A DNA stretch of 64,000 nucleotides, from positions 1,240,001-1,304,000 of the forward strand of contig NZ_CP123228.1 in NCBI RefSeq assembly GCF_029855045.1. Reading direction: 5' to 3'. The notes below the pieces were generated by a model. That model made no database searches, was not told the DNA's origin, and saw nothing but the letters and a program-made list of their open reading frames with translations. Below are positions 1 through 9,998 of the stretch, piece after piece (within the stretch, counting starts at the first letter, position 1; each line of letters opens with the position of its first letter). Source of the DNA: Piscinibacter sp. XHJ-5 (GTDB lineage Bacteria; Pseudomonadota; Gammaproteobacteria; Burkholderiales; Burkholderiaceae_C). Both the position numbers and the translations under genes were made by a program.

Positions 1-612
1 CTGATCGCGTCGCAACCGCATCGCCACGTCGCCCGCCAGTGGTTCCGCTCGCCCGACGTGCTGGCGCTGCTGCCGTTCGATACGCCGCGGCCGCAGGCCT
101 CGTATGCGCTGGTGTGGTCGATGCCCGACGCGCGTGCCGATGCGCTGCTCGCGATGGACGAGCGTGCCTTCGAGCAGTCGCTGCACGAAGCCACCGGCAC
201 GGCAGCCGGCGAGCTCACGCTGGCGTCGCCGCGCGCCGCATGGCCGCTGATGCAGGCGCGCGCCCGTTCCGTCTGCGGGCCTGGCTGGGTGCTGCTCGGA
301 GACGCCGCGCACGTGGTTCATCCGCTCGCCGGGCAGGGTCTCAACCTGGGCCTGGGCGACGTGGTCGTCCTGGCTCGGGTGATTGCCGAGCGCGAGCCCT
401 GGCGAGCACTCGGTGACGAGAAGTTGCTGCGGCGTTACATGCGCGAGCGCACGGCGCCCACCTGGGCAATGGGCCAGGTGACCGACGGCCTTCTGCGGCT
501 TTTTGCACACTCGGCGCCTGGCGTGCGGGAACTTCGAAACCGCGGCCTGACTCTCGTGAACCACCTGTCCCCTCTCAAGCGCTGGCTCACCGCCCGGGCG
601 CTCGATTCCTGA
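1..612 (+). CDS. UbiH/UbiF/COQ6-family FAD-dependent monooxygenase, C-terminal part
   Basis: This is the C-terminal 203 residues of a flavoprotein hydroxylase whose start lies before the window. The frame is open from base 1. The family hydroxylates the aromatic ring of ubiquinone precursors at the inner membrane. The diagnostic segment is GDAAHVVHPLAGQGLNLGL at window bases about 300-357, the conserved GD motif that contacts the FAD ribityl chain, followed by the usual helical tail. I cannot tell UbiH from UbiF or VisC without the N-terminal half. It ends 11 bases before dsbC, so the two are probably cotranscribed. Confidence 0.85.
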   Translation: MIASQPHRHVARQWFRSPDVLALLPFDTPRPQASYALVWSMPDARADALLAMDERAFEQSLHEATGTAAGELTLASPRAAWPLMQARARSVCGPGWVLLGDAAHVVHPLAGQGLNLGLGDVVVLARVIAEREPWRALGDEKLLRRYMRERTAPTWAMGQVTDGLLRLFAHSAPGVRELRNRGLTLVNHLSPLKRWLTARALDS

Positions 613-623
613 AAGACCCCGCC

Positions 624-1364
624 ATGGCCATCGCGCTTGCCTCGCTTCGTCGTTTGCTCTCCGTGGTGCTGCTCATGGCGGCGGTCCTTCCCGCCTGGGC
701 CGACGAAGCGGCCATCCGCAAGAACCTCGCCGAGCGCCTGCCCGACCTGCCGAAGGTCGACGAAGTCGCCAAGACGCCGATCCCGGGGCTGTTCGAGGTG
801 CGCATCGGCACCGACCTGTTCTACACCGATGAACAGGGGCAATACCTCATCGCGGGCCAGATGATCGAGACCAAGACGCGCACCAACCTCACCGAGGCGC
901 GCATCGCCAAGCTGACGGCCATCGACTTCGCCTCGCTGCCGCTGAAGGACGCCATCGTCTGGAAGCAGGGCAGCGGCGCGCGCAAGCTGGTCGTCTTCGC
1001 CGATCCCAACTGCGGCTACTGCAAGAAATTCGAGCAGGAGCTGCAGAAGGTGAAGGACGTGACCGTCTACACCTTCCTGTATCCCATCCTCGGCGGCGAC
1101 TCGCCGGAGAAGTCGCGCAACATCTGGTGCGCCAAGGACAACACCAAGGCCTGGCGCGAGTGGATGGTCGACGGCAAGGCGCCGGGCCGCGCGATGGGCC
1201 AGTGCGATACCGCAGCGCTGCAGCGCAACGCCGAGCTGGGCCGCAAGCACCGCGTCAACGGCACGCCGGCGCTGGTCTTCGAGGACGGCCGCCGGGTCTC
1301 GGGGGCGCTGCCCCCGGAGCAGGTGGAAAAGCAGCTGGTCGCGTCGGTGCGCAAGGCGGGCTGA
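624..1364 (+). CDS. dsbC: Periplasmic thiol:disulfide interchange protein DsbC
   Basis: 246-residue protein with a clear signal peptide: two arginines, a hydrophobic core at residues 11-23, and an AWA cleavage site after residue 26. The N-terminal part (about 27-95) fits the DsbC dimerisation domain and the rest a thioredoxin fold. The active site is CGYC at residues 130-133 after FADPN, typical of disulfide isomerases. A second cysteine pair, Cys169 and Cys194, matches the structural disulfide of DsbC. The length is normal for the family. The gene would refold misoxidised periplasmic proteins. It follows the ubiquinone hydroxylase gene by 11 bases. Confidence 0.93.
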   Translation: MAIALASLRRLLSVVLLMAAVLPAWADEAAIRKNLAERLPDLPKVDEVAKTPIPGLFEVRIGTDLFYTDEQGQYLIAGQMIETKTRTNLTEARIAKLTAIDFASLPLKDAIVWKQGSGARKLVVFADPNCGYCKKFEQELQKVKDVTVYTFLYPILGGDSPEKSRNIWCAKDNTKAWREWMVDGKAPGRAMGQCDTAALQRNAELGRKHRVNGTPALVFEDGRRVSGALPPEQVEKQLVASVRKAG

Positions 1365-1406
1365 CCGGCACACCCTACGAGCGGCGCAGCGGCCGCGTGC
1401 AGCGAC

Positions 1407-1434
1407 AATCGGGCGGCCTTCCAGCCGCCCGATT
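1407..1434. terminator. GC-rich hairpin between dsbC and the M61 peptidase gene
   Basis: A perfect 11-base inverted repeat: AATCGGGCGGC (1407-1417), loop CTTCCA, then GCCGCCCGATT (1424-1434). No T-run follows, so it is not a textbook intrinsic terminator. It ends only 7 bases before the ATG of the next gene and could act as an attenuator or hide the ribosome-binding region. It is preceded by GCGACAATC, also seen before the hairpin at 11679. Confidence 0.5.
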
Positions 1435-1441
1435 CGCTTCG

Positions 1442-3181
1442 ATGATCACCTACCGCATCGCCATCGCCGACGCCCATGCCCATCTGTTCCGCGTGACGGT
1501 GACGGTGCCGCAGCCGGCCGCCCTGCAACGCCTCAGCCTGCCGGTGTGGATTCCCGGCAGCTACCTCGTGCGCGAGTTCGCACGCCACCTGTCGTCGATG
1601 CAGGCCAAGCAGGGGGCCCGCACCGTTGCGCTGGAGCAGATCGACAAGACGACGTGGCAGGCGCCCTGCGACGGACGCACGGCGTTGTCGGTGAGCTACC
1701 TCGCCTACGCCTTCGACAGCTCGGTGCGCACCGCCTTCCTGGATGCGCGGCGCGGCTTCTTCAACGGCACCAGCCTGTGCCTTCGCGTGGAAGGCCGCGA
1801 GGACGAGCCGCACCGCATGGAGCTGGCCGGGCTGCCGCGCGACTGGCGCGTCGCCACGGCCATGTCGCCGCTCGACATCGATGACGCGGGACGTGGCATC
1901 TACGAGGCCGCGGGCTACGACGAGCTGGTCGATCACCCGGTGGAGCTGGGCGCCTTCTGGCGCGGCAGCTTCAAGGTGCAGGGCGTGACGCACGAGCTGG
2001 TCGTCGCCGGCGCCTTGCCCGATTTCGACGGCGACCGGCTGCTGGCCGACGCCGAGCGCATCTGCGAGGCGGCGATCCAGTTCTGGCACGACCGCAAGAA
2101 GCCGCCGTTCGAGCGCTACGTCTTCATGCTGAACGCCGTGGACGAAGGCTACGGTGGCCTCGAGCACCGTGCCAGCACGGCGCTGATCGCCGCGCGCCGC
2201 GACCTGCCGCAGCAGGGCAAGAGCGAGACGCCCGATGCCTACGTGACGCTGCTCGGCCTGATCAGCCACGAGTACTTCCACACCTGGAACGTGAAGCGGC
2301 TCAAGCCGCGAGACTTCGGGCGTTACGACTACACGCGCGAGAACTACACGCAGCTGCTGTGGTTCTTCGAAGGGTTCACGTCGTACTACGACGATCTGCT
2401 GCTGCGCCGCGCCGGGCTGATCGACGACGCACGCTACTTCAAGCTGCTCGCCAAGACGGTGAACGGCGTGCTCGGCGTGCCGGGGCGCAAGGTGCAGAGC
2501 GTCGCGCAGGCGAGCTTCGATGCCTGGGTGAAGTACTACCGCAGCGACGAGAACACGCCGAACCTGACCGTCAGCTACTACACCAAAGGGGCCCTGGTCG
2601 CGCTCGCGCTGGACTTGACGCTGCGCTCCCAGAAGGGCTCGCTCGACGAGGTGATGCGCCTGCTCTGGACACGCAGCGGCGGCGGTCCGATCGCCGAGGA
2701 CGACATTCGCGAAGCACTCGGCGAGGTCGCGGGCCGGTCGATGGCCGACGAGCTGCAGGCCTTCGTGCACGGCACCGACGACCTGCCCCTGCCGGCGCTG
2801 CTCGAGCGCGTCGGCGTGCAGTGGCAGGCGCAGCCGCCGACGATGGCGCAGCGCCTGGGCGTGCGCGTCAGCGAGAGCCCGCTGACCGGCGTGAAGGTCA
2901 GCAACGTGTTGCGCGACGGCGCGGCCGAGCGAGCCGGCGTTTCCACCGGCGACGAGCTGCTGGCCGTCGAGGACTGGCGCATTCGTCGCCTCGACGACGC
3001 GGCTCGGCTGCTGAAGCCCGGTGTCGCGGGCCGACTGCTGATGTCGCGCGACCAGCGCGTGCTGACGCTGCCGCTGACGCTCCCGAAGGAAGAAGACACG
3101 CCGGGCACCGTCGCGCTGGCGGCCGACGCGAAGGCGCCGCGCGCCGCGCAGGCGCTGCGCAAGGCATGGCTCAGCGGCTGA
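1442..3181 (+). CDS. M61 family glycyl aminopeptidase-like metallopeptidase with PDZ domain
   Basis: 579-residue zinc peptidase. It begins with the beta-rich N-terminal domain of the family (MITYRIAIADAH, about residues 1-150). The catalytic domain follows with the zinc motif HEYFH at residues 276-280, continuing TWNVKRLKP, as in M61 enzymes. A PDZ domain occupies about residues 480-560 (GVKVSNVLRDGAAERAGV). No signal peptide is visible, so it is probably cytoplasmic. The frame is open further upstream, but I chose the ATG at 1442 because homologues start at this beta strand and upstream codons would run back into dsbC. The last 16 bases overlap the next gene. Confidence 0.9.
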   Translation: MITYRIAIADAHAHLFRVTVTVPQPAALQRLSLPVWIPGSYLVREFARHLSSMQAKQGARTVALEQIDKTTWQAPCDGRTALSVSYLAYAFDSSVRTAFLDARRGFFNGTSLCLRVEGREDEPHRMELAGLPRDWRVATAMSPLDIDDAGRGIYEAAGYDELVDHPVELGAFWRGSFKVQGVTHELVVAGALPDFDGDRLLADAERICEAAIQFWHDRKKPPFERYVFMLNAVDEGYGGLEHRASTALIAARRDLPQQGKSETPDAYVTLLGLISHEYFHTWNVKRLKPRDFGRYDYTRENYTQLLWFFEGFTSYYDDLLLRRAGLIDDARYFKLLAKTVNGVLGVPGRKVQSVAQASFDAWVKYYRSDENTPNLTVSYYTKGALVALALDLTLRSQKGSLDEVMRLLWTRSGGGPIAEDDIREALGEVAGRSMADELQAFVHGTDDLPLPALLERVGVQWQAQPPTMAQRLGVRVSESPLTGVKVSNVLRDGAAERAGVSTGDELLAVEDWRIRRLDDAARLLKPGVAGRLLMSRDQRVLTLPLTLPKEEDTPGTVALAADAKAPRAAQALRKAWLSG

Positions 3182-4293
3182 GCCTGTGGCGCACCGTCCT
3201 GCAGGCGGGTGAGCCCTGGCAGCGGCGCGTGGCCGCGATCGGCCTGATCCTCGGCGTCATCGTGGTTCACGGGTGCATTGCCGACCGGCTGGCCGAGCGC
3301 ATGGCCGACTTCAGCGTCGAGGCTGCGATGCCGCCGCGCATCGAGGTGGCCTATGTGCGGGAGATGGAGCCGACGGCGCCGCCGTCGATGGCCCCCGCAG
3401 CCGCCGCGCCGCGTCCCGCGAGGACGAAGCGGATGCGCGCCGCGGCGCCCCAGCCGCCGGCGTCCGCCGCTTCCGAAGTCGCCGTCGCCGAAGCAGCGCC
3501 CCAGTCGCCGGCGCCGGCCGAGGCGCCCCCGGAGCCGCCCGCCACGCCCGCCGTCTCGGCCGACGCGCCGGCCGCGGTCGCGTCGGCGCCCGCACCCGAA
3601 GCCGCGGCCAGCGCGCCCGCATTCACCTGGCCCGGCTCCACGCGCCTGAGCTACGCGCTGACCGGCAACTACCGCGGAGAGGTGCACGGCAGCGCGCAGG
3701 TGGAATGGGTGCGCGTGGACCTGCGCTACCAGGTGCATCTCGACGTCACCGTCGGAATGAGCTTCGCGCCGCTCCTGTCGCGCCGCATGACCAGCGAAGG
3801 CCGCCTGACCCCCGAAGGCCTGGTACCCGAGCGCTACGACGAAGACAGCAAGGTGGCGTTTCGCGAGCGGCGCCGCGCGACCATCCGATTCGAGCAGGGC
3901 GTGGTGCTGATGCCCGACGGACGGCGCCGCGAAGGCTGGCCAGGCGTGCAGGACGCGGCCAGCCAGTTCGTGCAGCTCACCTACATCTTCACCACGCAGC
4001 CGCAGCGGCTGGCCGCAGGCCAGGTGATCGAGGTGCCGCTCGCGCTGCCGCGCAACGTGGACCGCTGGCTCTACGACGTCCTCGAGCAAGAGACGCTGTA
4101 CACGCCGTTCGGCCCGGTCGACGCCTTCCCGCTGAAGCCGCGCCGCATCGCGCGTGCGGGCGGCGACCTCGTCGCCGAGGTGTGGTTCGCGCCGACGCTG
4201 GCCTACCTGCCGGTGCGCATCCGCATCCGGCAGGACGCCGAGACCTTCGTCGACCTGATGATCGAGCGCAAGCCGCAGCTGGCGGCGCAGTGA
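3166..4293 (+). CDS. DUF3108 domain-containing protein with membrane anchor and Ala/Pro-rich linker
   Basis: 375-residue protein of unknown biochemical role. It has a single N-terminal hydrophobic segment (about residues 20-36), a long low-complexity linker rich in Ala, Pro and Glu (about 55-150), and a C-terminal domain that fits DUF3108 ([19 protein letters not shown] onward), thought to be a periplasmic beta-rich fold. This layout suggests an inner-membrane anchor with a domain in the periplasm. The start at 3166 overlaps the M61 peptidase gene by 16 bases, which implies translational coupling. The shared operon may mean a joint envelope function, but that is inference. Confidence 0.8.
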   Translation: MAQRLSLWRTVLQAGEPWQRRVAAIGLILGVIVVHGCIADRLAERMADFSVEAAMPPRIEVAYVREMEPTAPPSMAPAAAAPRPARTKRMRAAAPQPPASAASEVAVAEAAPQSPAPAEAPPEPPATPAVSADAPAAVASAPAPEAAASAPAFTWPGSTRLSYALTGNYRGEVHGSAQVEWVRVDLRYQVHLDVTVGMSFAPLLSRRMTSEGRLTPEGLVPERYDEDSKVAFRERRRATIRFEQGVVLMPDGRRREGWPGVQDAASQFVQLTYIFTTQPQRLAAGQVIEVPLALPRNVDRWLYDVLEQETLYTPFGPVDAFPLKPRRIARAGGDLVAEVWFAPTLAYLPVRIRIRQDAETFVDLMIERKPQLAAQ

Positions 4294-4333
4294 TTCGTAT
4301 AGTTCGTCCACAGCCACTCCAGGAGAGAGCGAC

Positions 4334-5122
4334 ATGACCTATGAATTCATCACCGCCGACGTGCGAGGCAGCGGCGACCGCCGGATCGGGTTGATCACGC
4401 TCAATCGGCCCAAGCAGCTCAATGCGTTGAACGACGGGCTGATGAACGATCTGGGCGCCGCGCTGAAGGCGTTCGACGGCGACGACACGATCGGCTGCAT
4501 GGTGATCACCGGCAACGAGAAGGCCTTCGCCGCCGGCGCCGACATCGGCGCGATGGCGACGTGGGGCTACATGGACGTCTACAAGAGCGACTACATCACG
4601 CGCAACTGGGAGACCATCCGCAGCATCCGCAAGCCCGTCATCGCGGCGGTGGCGGGATTTGCGCTGGGCGGCGGCTGCGAGCTCGCGCTGATGTGCGACG
4701 TGATCATCGCCGCCGACACGGCGCGCTTCGGGCAGCCCGAGATCAAGCTCGGCATCATCCCCGGCGCCGGCGGCACCCAGCGGCTGCCGCGCGCGGTGGG
4801 CAAGGCCAAGGCGATGGACCTGGTGCTGACGGGCCGCATGATGGACGCCGCCGAAGCCGAACGCGCCGGCCTGGTGTCGCGCGTCGTGCCGGCCGCCGAG
4901 CTGCTCGACATCGCGCTCAATGCCGCGCAGACGATCTGCGAGTTCAGCGGGCCGAGCGTGATGATGGCCAAGGAGGCCATCAACCGGGCCTACGAGAGCC
5001 CGCTGTCCGAAGGCATCCAGTTCGAGCGGCGCATGTTCCATTCGCTGTTCGCGACGGAGGACCAGAAGGAGGGGATGGATGCCTTCGTGAACAAGCGCAA
5101 GGCGGTGTTCCGCCACCGCTAG
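4334..5122 (+). CDS. Enoyl-CoA hydratase (crotonase family)
   Basis: 262-residue crotonase-fold enzyme that adds water to trans-2-enoyl-CoA in fatty-acid or amino-acid degradation. Oxyanion-hole and catalytic motifs are intact: AAGADI around residue 67, [11 protein letters not shown] with Glu116, and [14 protein letters not shown] with Glu136. These two glutamates match the acid/base pair of mammalian short-chain enoyl-CoA hydratase, so a true hydratase is likelier than an isomerase. A strong Shine-Dalgarno, AGGAGAGAG at 4321-4329, fixes the start. No other beta-oxidation gene is adjacent. Confidence 0.93.
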   Translation: MTYEFITADVRGSGDRRIGLITLNRPKQLNALNDGLMNDLGAALKAFDGDDTIGCMVITGNEKAFAAGADIGAMATWGYMDVYKSDYITRNWETIRSIRKPVIAAVAGFALGGGCELALMCDVIIAADTARFGQPEIKLGIIPGAGGTQRLPRAVGKAKAMDLVLTGRMMDAAEAERAGLVSRVVPAAELLDIALNAAQTICEFSGPSVMMAKEAINRAYESPLSEGIQFERRMFHSLFATEDQKEGMDAFVNKRKAVFRHR

Positions 5123-5133
5123 GGTCTGCCGGC

Positions 5134-7305
5134 CTAGATCGCCACCGTGACCTCGATGTCGCCTTCCTTGCGGATGACTTCTATCCCCACGTTGTTCTGG
5201 TAGCGCTGCAGCAGGAGGTCCACGCTGTGCTCGCGCACCGCGAGACCCTGCACCTTCATCCACTGGATGAACGGCGGCAGGCGCGGCGAGCGCAGCGCCA
5301 CTTCGGGCTTGGCCGGATGGAAGTCCAGGCCCAGGCAGGCTTGCAGCATGCCGAACACCGCCGCCGCGGCCCAGGCCTGCGGAGAGCAGGCCACCGGGTA
5401 CAGCGTCGGGCCTTCCCCGGCACGACGCGGAAAGCCGCAGAACAGCTCCGGCAGGCGGTGCCGGTCGAAATGCAGGCTGGCGTCGAACAGCGCGGTGAAC
5501 ACGCGCATCGCTTCCTCGGTGTAGCCATAGCGGGCCATGCCGGCGGCAATCAGTGCGTTGTCGTGCGGCCAGACCGATCCGTTGTGGTACGACATCGGGT
5601 TGTAGCGCGCCTGACCCGAGGCCACCGTGCGGATGCCCCAGCCGCAGAAGGAGTCGTCGCGCATCAGGCGCTGCACCACGCGGTGGGCATGGGCCGGCGT
5701 GGCGATGCCGGTCCACAGCGCATGGCCGGCGTTGGAGGTGGCGATGCGGCAGGGCTTCTTGTCGCCATCGAGCGCGATGGCGTAGGTGCCGAGGTCCTCG
5801 CACCAGAAGGCCTGGCCGAAGCGGTGCTTCAGCGCATGCGCTTCCTCGCGCAGCCGGTCGGCCAGTGCCGGCTCGTGCAGGTGGCGCGCCAGCTCGCTGG
5901 CCATCAGCTTGGCCTCGTAGACGTAGGCCTGCACCTCGCACAACGCGATCGGCGCGTCGGCGAGGCGACCGTCCTCGTGGAACACCGAGTCCTGCGAATC
6001 CTTCCAGCCCTGCTGCACCAGCCCCTCGCGGCTGCGCCGCGCGTACTCGACGAAGCCGTCGCCGTCGACATCGCCGAAGCGGTCCATCCATTCCAGCGCG
6101 AGCTTCAGCTGCGGCCAGATGCTTCTGATGAACTCGAGGTCGCCGGTGCGCTGGTGATAGGCGCCGGCCAGCGCGACGAACAGCGGCGTGGCGTCGACCG
6201 TGCCGTAGTAGCGGCCGAACGGGATCTCGCCAGTGCGGGCCATCTCGCTGCGCCGCGCCTCGTGCAGGATCTTGCCCGGATCGGCGTCGCGCTCCGGCTC
6301 GGGCTCGCTGGCCTGCGTGGCGGCCAGGAAGGCCAGCACGCCGCGCGCCAGCGACGGATCGATCCACAGGTACTCGCGAGCCGTCAGGATGCCGTCGCGT
6401 CCGAAGGTGGTCGAGTACCACGGCACGCCGGCGTACGGATACGGCCCGGTGGTGAGGCCGGTGGTGAGCATCGCCAGATCGGACACCGAGCGGTCCAGCC
6501 ACAGGTTGACCAGCGGATTCGAGGTCTCGATGATGCAGCGTCCGGCCAGCGCCGCGCGCCGCGCCGCGTTGTTGCGCCGCAGGGCTTCCTCGTACTGCAC
6601 CGTCGTGTCCGCGGTGCCGGTGGTCTCGACGAGGCACGACACGGTGCAGTACAGGTGCTGCTCGGCGCCCGGGTCGAGATGGACGTCGAAGGTGGCCTGC
6701 TGCTCGTTGAGCGCGGTCGGCGTCGGGCTGAACTCGAGGCGCGTGCTGCGCGGCCGCGCGTCGCGGCCGAGGTAGCGCAGCTCGACGTCGTGGCTGCCCA
6801 CGCGGGCCGGCAGGCGGTCGCCGCGCTGCTCGCGCGTCATGCCGCGCACCTCGAACAGGTCGACGAAGTCGGCGTCGAAGGCCAGCGCCAGCGTCATCTC
6901 CACCGGCTCGCGGCCGTGGTTGGTGAGGCGGATGTGCTCGTAGCAGGCGCCTTGCCACAGCAGCTTGGCGCGGAAGATGTGCACCGTGCCCTTGCCGACC
7001 ACGACCTCGCCGCCGCGGGTGAGGTCGGGGTTCATCAGCTCGATGATGAGCAGGCTGTTGTTCTCCTTGACCGTCGCGCCCAGGTACAGCGGGCGTGCAC
7101 CGTCGATCAGCAGCTCCTGGTAGGACAGGTAGCGCGTGTCCTCGTGGTACAGGCCCTGGTCGCCCGGGCCGAGCACCTGCAGGTCGCCGAAGCGGTCGAA
7201 CATGACGAAGGTCTCGTCGTTCTTCAGGACCTGAGGACTCTCCTCGGTTCGCGCCGAGGTCGCTGCCACGTACCACTTGTCGCCGATCTGGATCTTCTCG
7301 GCCAT
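5134..7305 (-). CDS. Glycogen debranching / amylo-alpha-1,6-glucosidase-like protein
   Basis: 723-residue protein with two parts: an N-terminal beta domain of the glycogen-debranching N-terminal type (about residues 20-220) and a C-terminal (alpha/alpha)6 glycoside hydrolase domain (about 270-700). Visible motifs are WYSTTFGRDG, SNAGHALWTG and YHNGSVWPHDNALIA, the last carrying an expected catalytic acid (Asp). No signal peptide is seen, so it is probably cytosolic. Related proteins are annotated as amylo-alpha-1,6-glucosidases, though many act on other alpha-glucans or compatible-solute glucosides. AGGGAGG precedes the ATG. It ends the transcript that also carries the glycosyltransferase at 7322. 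Confidence 0.85.
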   Translation of the reverse strand: MAEKIQIGDKWYVAATSARTEESPQVLKNDETFVMFDRFGDLQVLGPGDQGLYHEDTRYLSYQELLIDGARPLYLGATVKENNSLLIIELMNPDLTRGGEVVVGKGTVHIFRAKLLWQGACYEHIRLTNHGREPVEMTLALAFDADFVDLFEVRGMTREQRGDRLPARVGSHDVELRYLGRDARPRSTRLEFSPTPTALNEQQATFDVHLDPGAEQHLYCTVSCLVETTGTADTTVQYEEALRRNNAARRAALAGRCIIETSNPLVNLWLDRSVSDLAMLTTGLTTGPYPYAGVPWYSTTFGRDGILTAREYLWIDPSLARGVLAFLAATQASEPEPERDADPGKILHEARRSEMARTGEIPFGRYYGTVDATPLFVALAGAYHQRTGDLEFIRSIWPQLKLALEWMDRFGDVDGDGFVEYARRSREGLVQQGWKDSQDSVFHEDGRLADAPIALCEVQAYVYEAKLMASELARHLHEPALADRLREEAHALKHRFGQAFWCEDLGTYAIALDGDKKPCRIATSNAGHALWTGIATPAHAHRVVQRLMRDDSFCGWGIRTVASGQARYNPMSYHNGSVWPHDNALIAAGMARYGYTEEAMRVFTALFDASLHFDRHRLPELFCGFPRRAGEGPTLYPVACSPQAWAAAAVFGMLQACLGLDFHPAKPEVALRSPRLPPFIQWMKVQGLAVREHSVDLLLQRYQNNVGIEVIRKEGDIEVTVAI

Positions 7306-7321
7306 GTCGGGCCTCCCTGTG

Positions 7322-8347
7322 TCAATGCCGGATGAGGGCGCGGTAGACCTCCAGGTAGCGCTCGGCCATGGTGGTCGCGGTGAAGCGCTGCTCGAATGCC
7401 TGTCGGCAGCGGCGACGGTCGATGAGGTCGATGCGTCGGGCCGCAGCGACCGCCTGCTGGTGATCGTTGACGATGTAGCCGGTCACGCCGTGCTCGAGCA
7501 CCTCGGGCACGGACCCGCCGGCATAGCTGATGACCGGCGTGCCGCAGGCGAGGGCCTCGATCATCACCAGGCCGAAAGGCTCGGGCCAGTCGATGGGAAA
7601 CAGCAGGGCGCGTGCCCCGCCGATGAAGTCGTTCTTGTCCTTTTCCTCGAGCTCGCCGATGTAGTCGATCAGCGGATGCGCCAGCAGCGGCCGCACGACG
7701 GTCTCGAAGTAATCGCGGTCGGCGGGGTCGACCTTGGCGGCGATGCGCAGCGGCACGCCGCAGCCGATGGCGATCTGGATCGCGCGGTCCACGCGCTTTT
7801 CGGGCGAGAGGCGGCCGAGGAAGGCGAAGTAGTCGCCGGGCGTGGGGTGAAAGCGGTACAGGTCGACCGGCAGGCCGTGGTGCACGGTGGCGCACCAGTT
7901 GGCGTCGGGCAAGGGCTCGCGCTGGCTGTCGGAGATCGACACCACCGGCTGTTCCCGGAAATGCCGGTAGAGCGGGCCGAGGTCGGGCAAATCCTGCCGC
8001 CCGTGCAGCGTGCTCACGCTGGGTGTCTTGCAGCGTCGCGCGAGCGGGAAGTGCAGGTAGTCGATGTGGAAATGCAACAGGTCGAAGCGCGGTGCCGACT
8101 CGAACACCTGGTCGATCATCTGCGTGGTCCAGGTCAGCCAGTCGGGGCGGCGTGGATCGAGCCGCAGGCCGCGTTCGACGACCGCCACGAGGTGCGCCGA
8201 GGTGACCGAGTCGCCGCTGGCGTAGAGGGTGACGTCGTGGCCCAGGCCGACCAGCGCCTCGGTGAGGTAGGACACGACACGCTCGGTGCCGCCGTAGGCA
8301 TTGGGCGGCACGCTTTCGATCAGGGGGGCGATTTGGGCGATCTTCAC
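7322..8347 (-). CDS. GT4 family glycosyltransferase
   Basis: 341-residue GT-B glycosyltransferase. The N-terminus has the GT4 signature GGTERVVSYLTEAL, and the C-terminal half carries EPFGLVMIEALACGTPVI, the EX7E nucleotide-sugar motif. The start is GTG at 8347 (MKIAQIAPL), preceded by AAGG. The gene lies 16 bases upstream of the debranching-like gene in the same direction. The pair may serve alpha-glucan or glucosyl-solute metabolism rather than the surface polysaccharide, because both lie on the other side of lysS from the polysaccharide genes. Confidence 0.85.
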   Translation of the reverse strand: MKIAQIAPLIESVPPNAYGGTERVVSYLTEALVGLGHDVTLYASGDSVTSAHLVAVVERGLRLDPRRPDWLTWTTQMIDQVFESAPRFDLLHFHIDYLHFPLARRCKTPSVSTLHGRQDLPDLGPLYRHFREQPVVSISDSQREPLPDANWCATVHHGLPVDLYRFHPTPGDYFAFLGRLSPEKRVDRAIQIAIGCGVPLRIAAKVDPADRDYFETVVRPLLAHPLIDYIGELEEKDKNDFIGGARALLFPIDWPEPFGLVMIEALACGTPVISYAGGSVPEVLEHGVTGYIVNDHQQAVAAARRIDLIDRRRCRQAFEQRFTATTMAERYLEVYRALIRH

Positions 8348-8441
8348 GCATTCGCCTTGGCAAACGGCGTGCGCGCGTCAATCTCCGCGAGGGGCAATCA
8401 GCGTGCCGATCGCCAGAGGCGGTTCGCAGCTGCGCCCGGCG

Positions 8442-9935
8442 TCATCCTTCCTTGCGCAGCGACGGGAACAGGATGACGTCGCGGATGCTGGGGCTGTCGG
8501 TGAGCAGCATGATCAGACGGTCGATGCCGATGCCGCAGCCGCCGGTGGGCGGCATCCCGTATTCCAGCGCGCGAATGAAGTCGGCGTCGTAGTACATCGC
8601 CTCCTCGTCGCCGGCTTCCTTGTTGGCCGCCTGGGCGGCGAAGCGCGCCGCCTGGTCCTCGGCGTCGTTCAGCTCGGAGAAGCCGTTGGCGTACTCGCGG
8701 CCGGTGATGAACAGCTCGAAGCGCTCGGTGATCGCCGGATTGGTGTCGGAGGCGCGCGCCAGCGGCGACACCTCGACGGGGTAGTCGATGATGAAGGTGG
8801 GCTGCCACAGCTTGTCCTCGACCGCCGCCTCGAACAGCCCGAACTGCAGCTCCGGCAGCTTCCAGTGCGCCGGCGCCTCTTCGCCGAGCGCCTTCAGGCG
8901 CGCGCGCAGCGCCGCGGCATCGGACGCCTCGGCTTCGCCGAGACCCGCGTGCACCACCAGCGCGTCGCGTACCGACAGCCGCGCGAACGGCTTGTCCAGG
9001 TCGACCGGCTTGCCCGCATAGGTGAGGCTCGCCGATCCGGTGGCCACGCGCGCCGCATGACGCAGCACGCCTTCGGTGAAGTCCATCAGGTCGTGGTGGT
9101 TCCAGTACGCCGCATAGAACTCCATCATCGTGAACTCCGGGTTGTGCCGGACCGAGATGCCTTCGTTGCGGAAGTTGCGGTTGATCTCGAACACCCGGTC
9201 GAAGCCGCCGACGATCAGGCGCTTGAGATAGAGCTCGGGCGCGATGCGCAGGAACATCTGCTGGTCCAGCGCGTTGTGGTGCGTGACGAAGGGCTTGGCA
9301 TTGGCACCGCCCGGGATGGGATGCAGCATCGGCGTCTCGACCTCGAGGAAGCCGTGCTCGACCATGTAGTTGCGGATCGACGAGACGGCCTTGCTGCGCG
9401 CGATGAAGCGGGCGCGCGAGTCCTCGTCGGTCATCAGGTCGACGTAGCGCTGGCGGTACTTCTGCTCCTGATCGGTCATGCCGTGGAACTTGTCCGGCAG
9501 CGGGCGCAGGCTCTTGGTCAGCAGGCGCACGCGGTCGGCGCGCACCGACAGCTCGCCGGCCTTGGTGCGGAACAGCGTGCCCTCGCAGCCGAGGATGTCG
9601 CCCAGGTCCCAGTGCTTGAAGGCGGCCAGCGCGTCGGCGCCCACGTTGTCGAGCGTGACGTAGAGCTGGATTCGGCCCGAGGCGTCCTGCAGCGTGCCGA
9701 AGCAGGCCTTGCCCATGACACGCTTGAGCATCATCCGGCCGGCCACCGAGACCCGGATCGCCTGCGGCTCGAGTTCCTCGTTGGGCAGCGTGCCGTACTT
9801 GCGGATGACGTCGGCGGCCTGGTGCGTGGGCTTGAAATCGTTGGGGAAGGCCACGCCTTGCTGGCGGATCGCGGCAAGCTTCTCGCGGCGCTCGGCGATG
9901 AGCTGGTTGTCGTCGTGGGGCAGGGCGGTGTCCAT
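8442..9935 (-). CDS. lysS: Lysyl-tRNA synthetase, class II
   Basis: 497 residues from the ATG at 9935. It has an OB-fold anticodon-binding domain (about residues 60-160) and a class II catalytic domain with motif 2 ([20 protein letters not shown]) and motif 3 ([13 protein letters not shown]). The length is normal for bacterial LysRS. A TTG 30 bases further upstream is in frame, but I prefer the ATG because the extra ten residues are not family-like and would place the start next to the -10 element at 9973-9978. It sits divergent to the polysaccharide operon. Confidence 0.95.
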   Translation of the reverse strand: MDTALPHDDNQLIAERREKLAAIRQQGVAFPNDFKPTHQAADVIRKYGTLPNEELEPQAIRVSVAGRMMLKRVMGKACFGTLQDASGRIQLYVTLDNVGADALAAFKHWDLGDILGCEGTLFRTKAGELSVRADRVRLLTKSLRPLPDKFHGMTDQEQKYRQRYVDLMTDEDSRARFIARSKAVSSIRNYMVEHGFLEVETPMLHPIPGGANAKPFVTHHNALDQQMFLRIAPELYLKRLIVGGFDRVFEINRNFRNEGISVRHNPEFTMMEFYAAYWNHHDLMDFTEGVLRHAARVATGSASLTYAGKPVDLDKPFARLSVRDALVVHAGLGEAEASDAAALRARLKALGEEAPAHWKLPELQFGLFEAAVEDKLWQPTFIIDYPVEVSPLARASDTNPAITERFELFITGREYANGFSELNDAEDQAARFAAQAANKEAGDEEAMYYDADFIRALEYGMPPTGGCGIGIDRLIMLLTDSPSIRDVILFPSLRKEG

Positions 9936-9969
9936 GGAGCGGCAGGGCGGGTCGGCTGAGGGCAAACCG

Positions 9970-9998
9970 TGAATTGTAGGTGCCGGGCCCCCTAGAAT
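9970..9998 (+). promoter_or_regulatory. Putative promoter of the plus-strand polysaccharide operon
   Basis: TGAATT (9970-9975), a 17-base spacer and TAGAAT (9993-9998) lie upstream of the acetyltransferase gene at 10026, leaving a leader of roughly 20 bases. The element is nearly the mirror image of the lysS promoter: TGAATTGTAGG and CCTAGAATTCA form an inverted repeat with one mismatch and a 10-base centre. Confidence 0.45.

Noticed and set aside
1407..1434. Classical rho-independent terminator
   Set aside because: The stem is strong, but no T-run follows it and the next gene starts 7 bases later, so attenuation or translational control is as likely.
1067..2770. Long minus-strand frame opposite dsbC and the M61 peptidase gene
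   Set aside because: No recognisable domain, and both genes on the other strand have intact catalytic motifs.
3420..3620. Repeat array or CRISPR-like element in the DUF3108 gene
   Set aside because: The periodic look comes from an Ala/Pro-rich linker with biased codons; no spacer-repeat structure is present.
3989..7276. Very long open frame on the minus strand (over 1000 codons) across the hydratase and debranching genes
   Set aside because: The predicted protein is Arg/Ala/Pro-rich with no motif, and it runs through two well-supported genes. Long spurious frames are common in DNA of this GC content.
4561..7335. Long plus-strand frame opposite the debranching-like gene
   Set aside because: Composition is low-complexity and it lies antisense to a gene with clear glycosidase motifs.
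9936..9965. Longer LysRS from the upstream TTG
   Set aside because: The added residues do not resemble the family and the start would lie within 8 bases of the likely -10 element.
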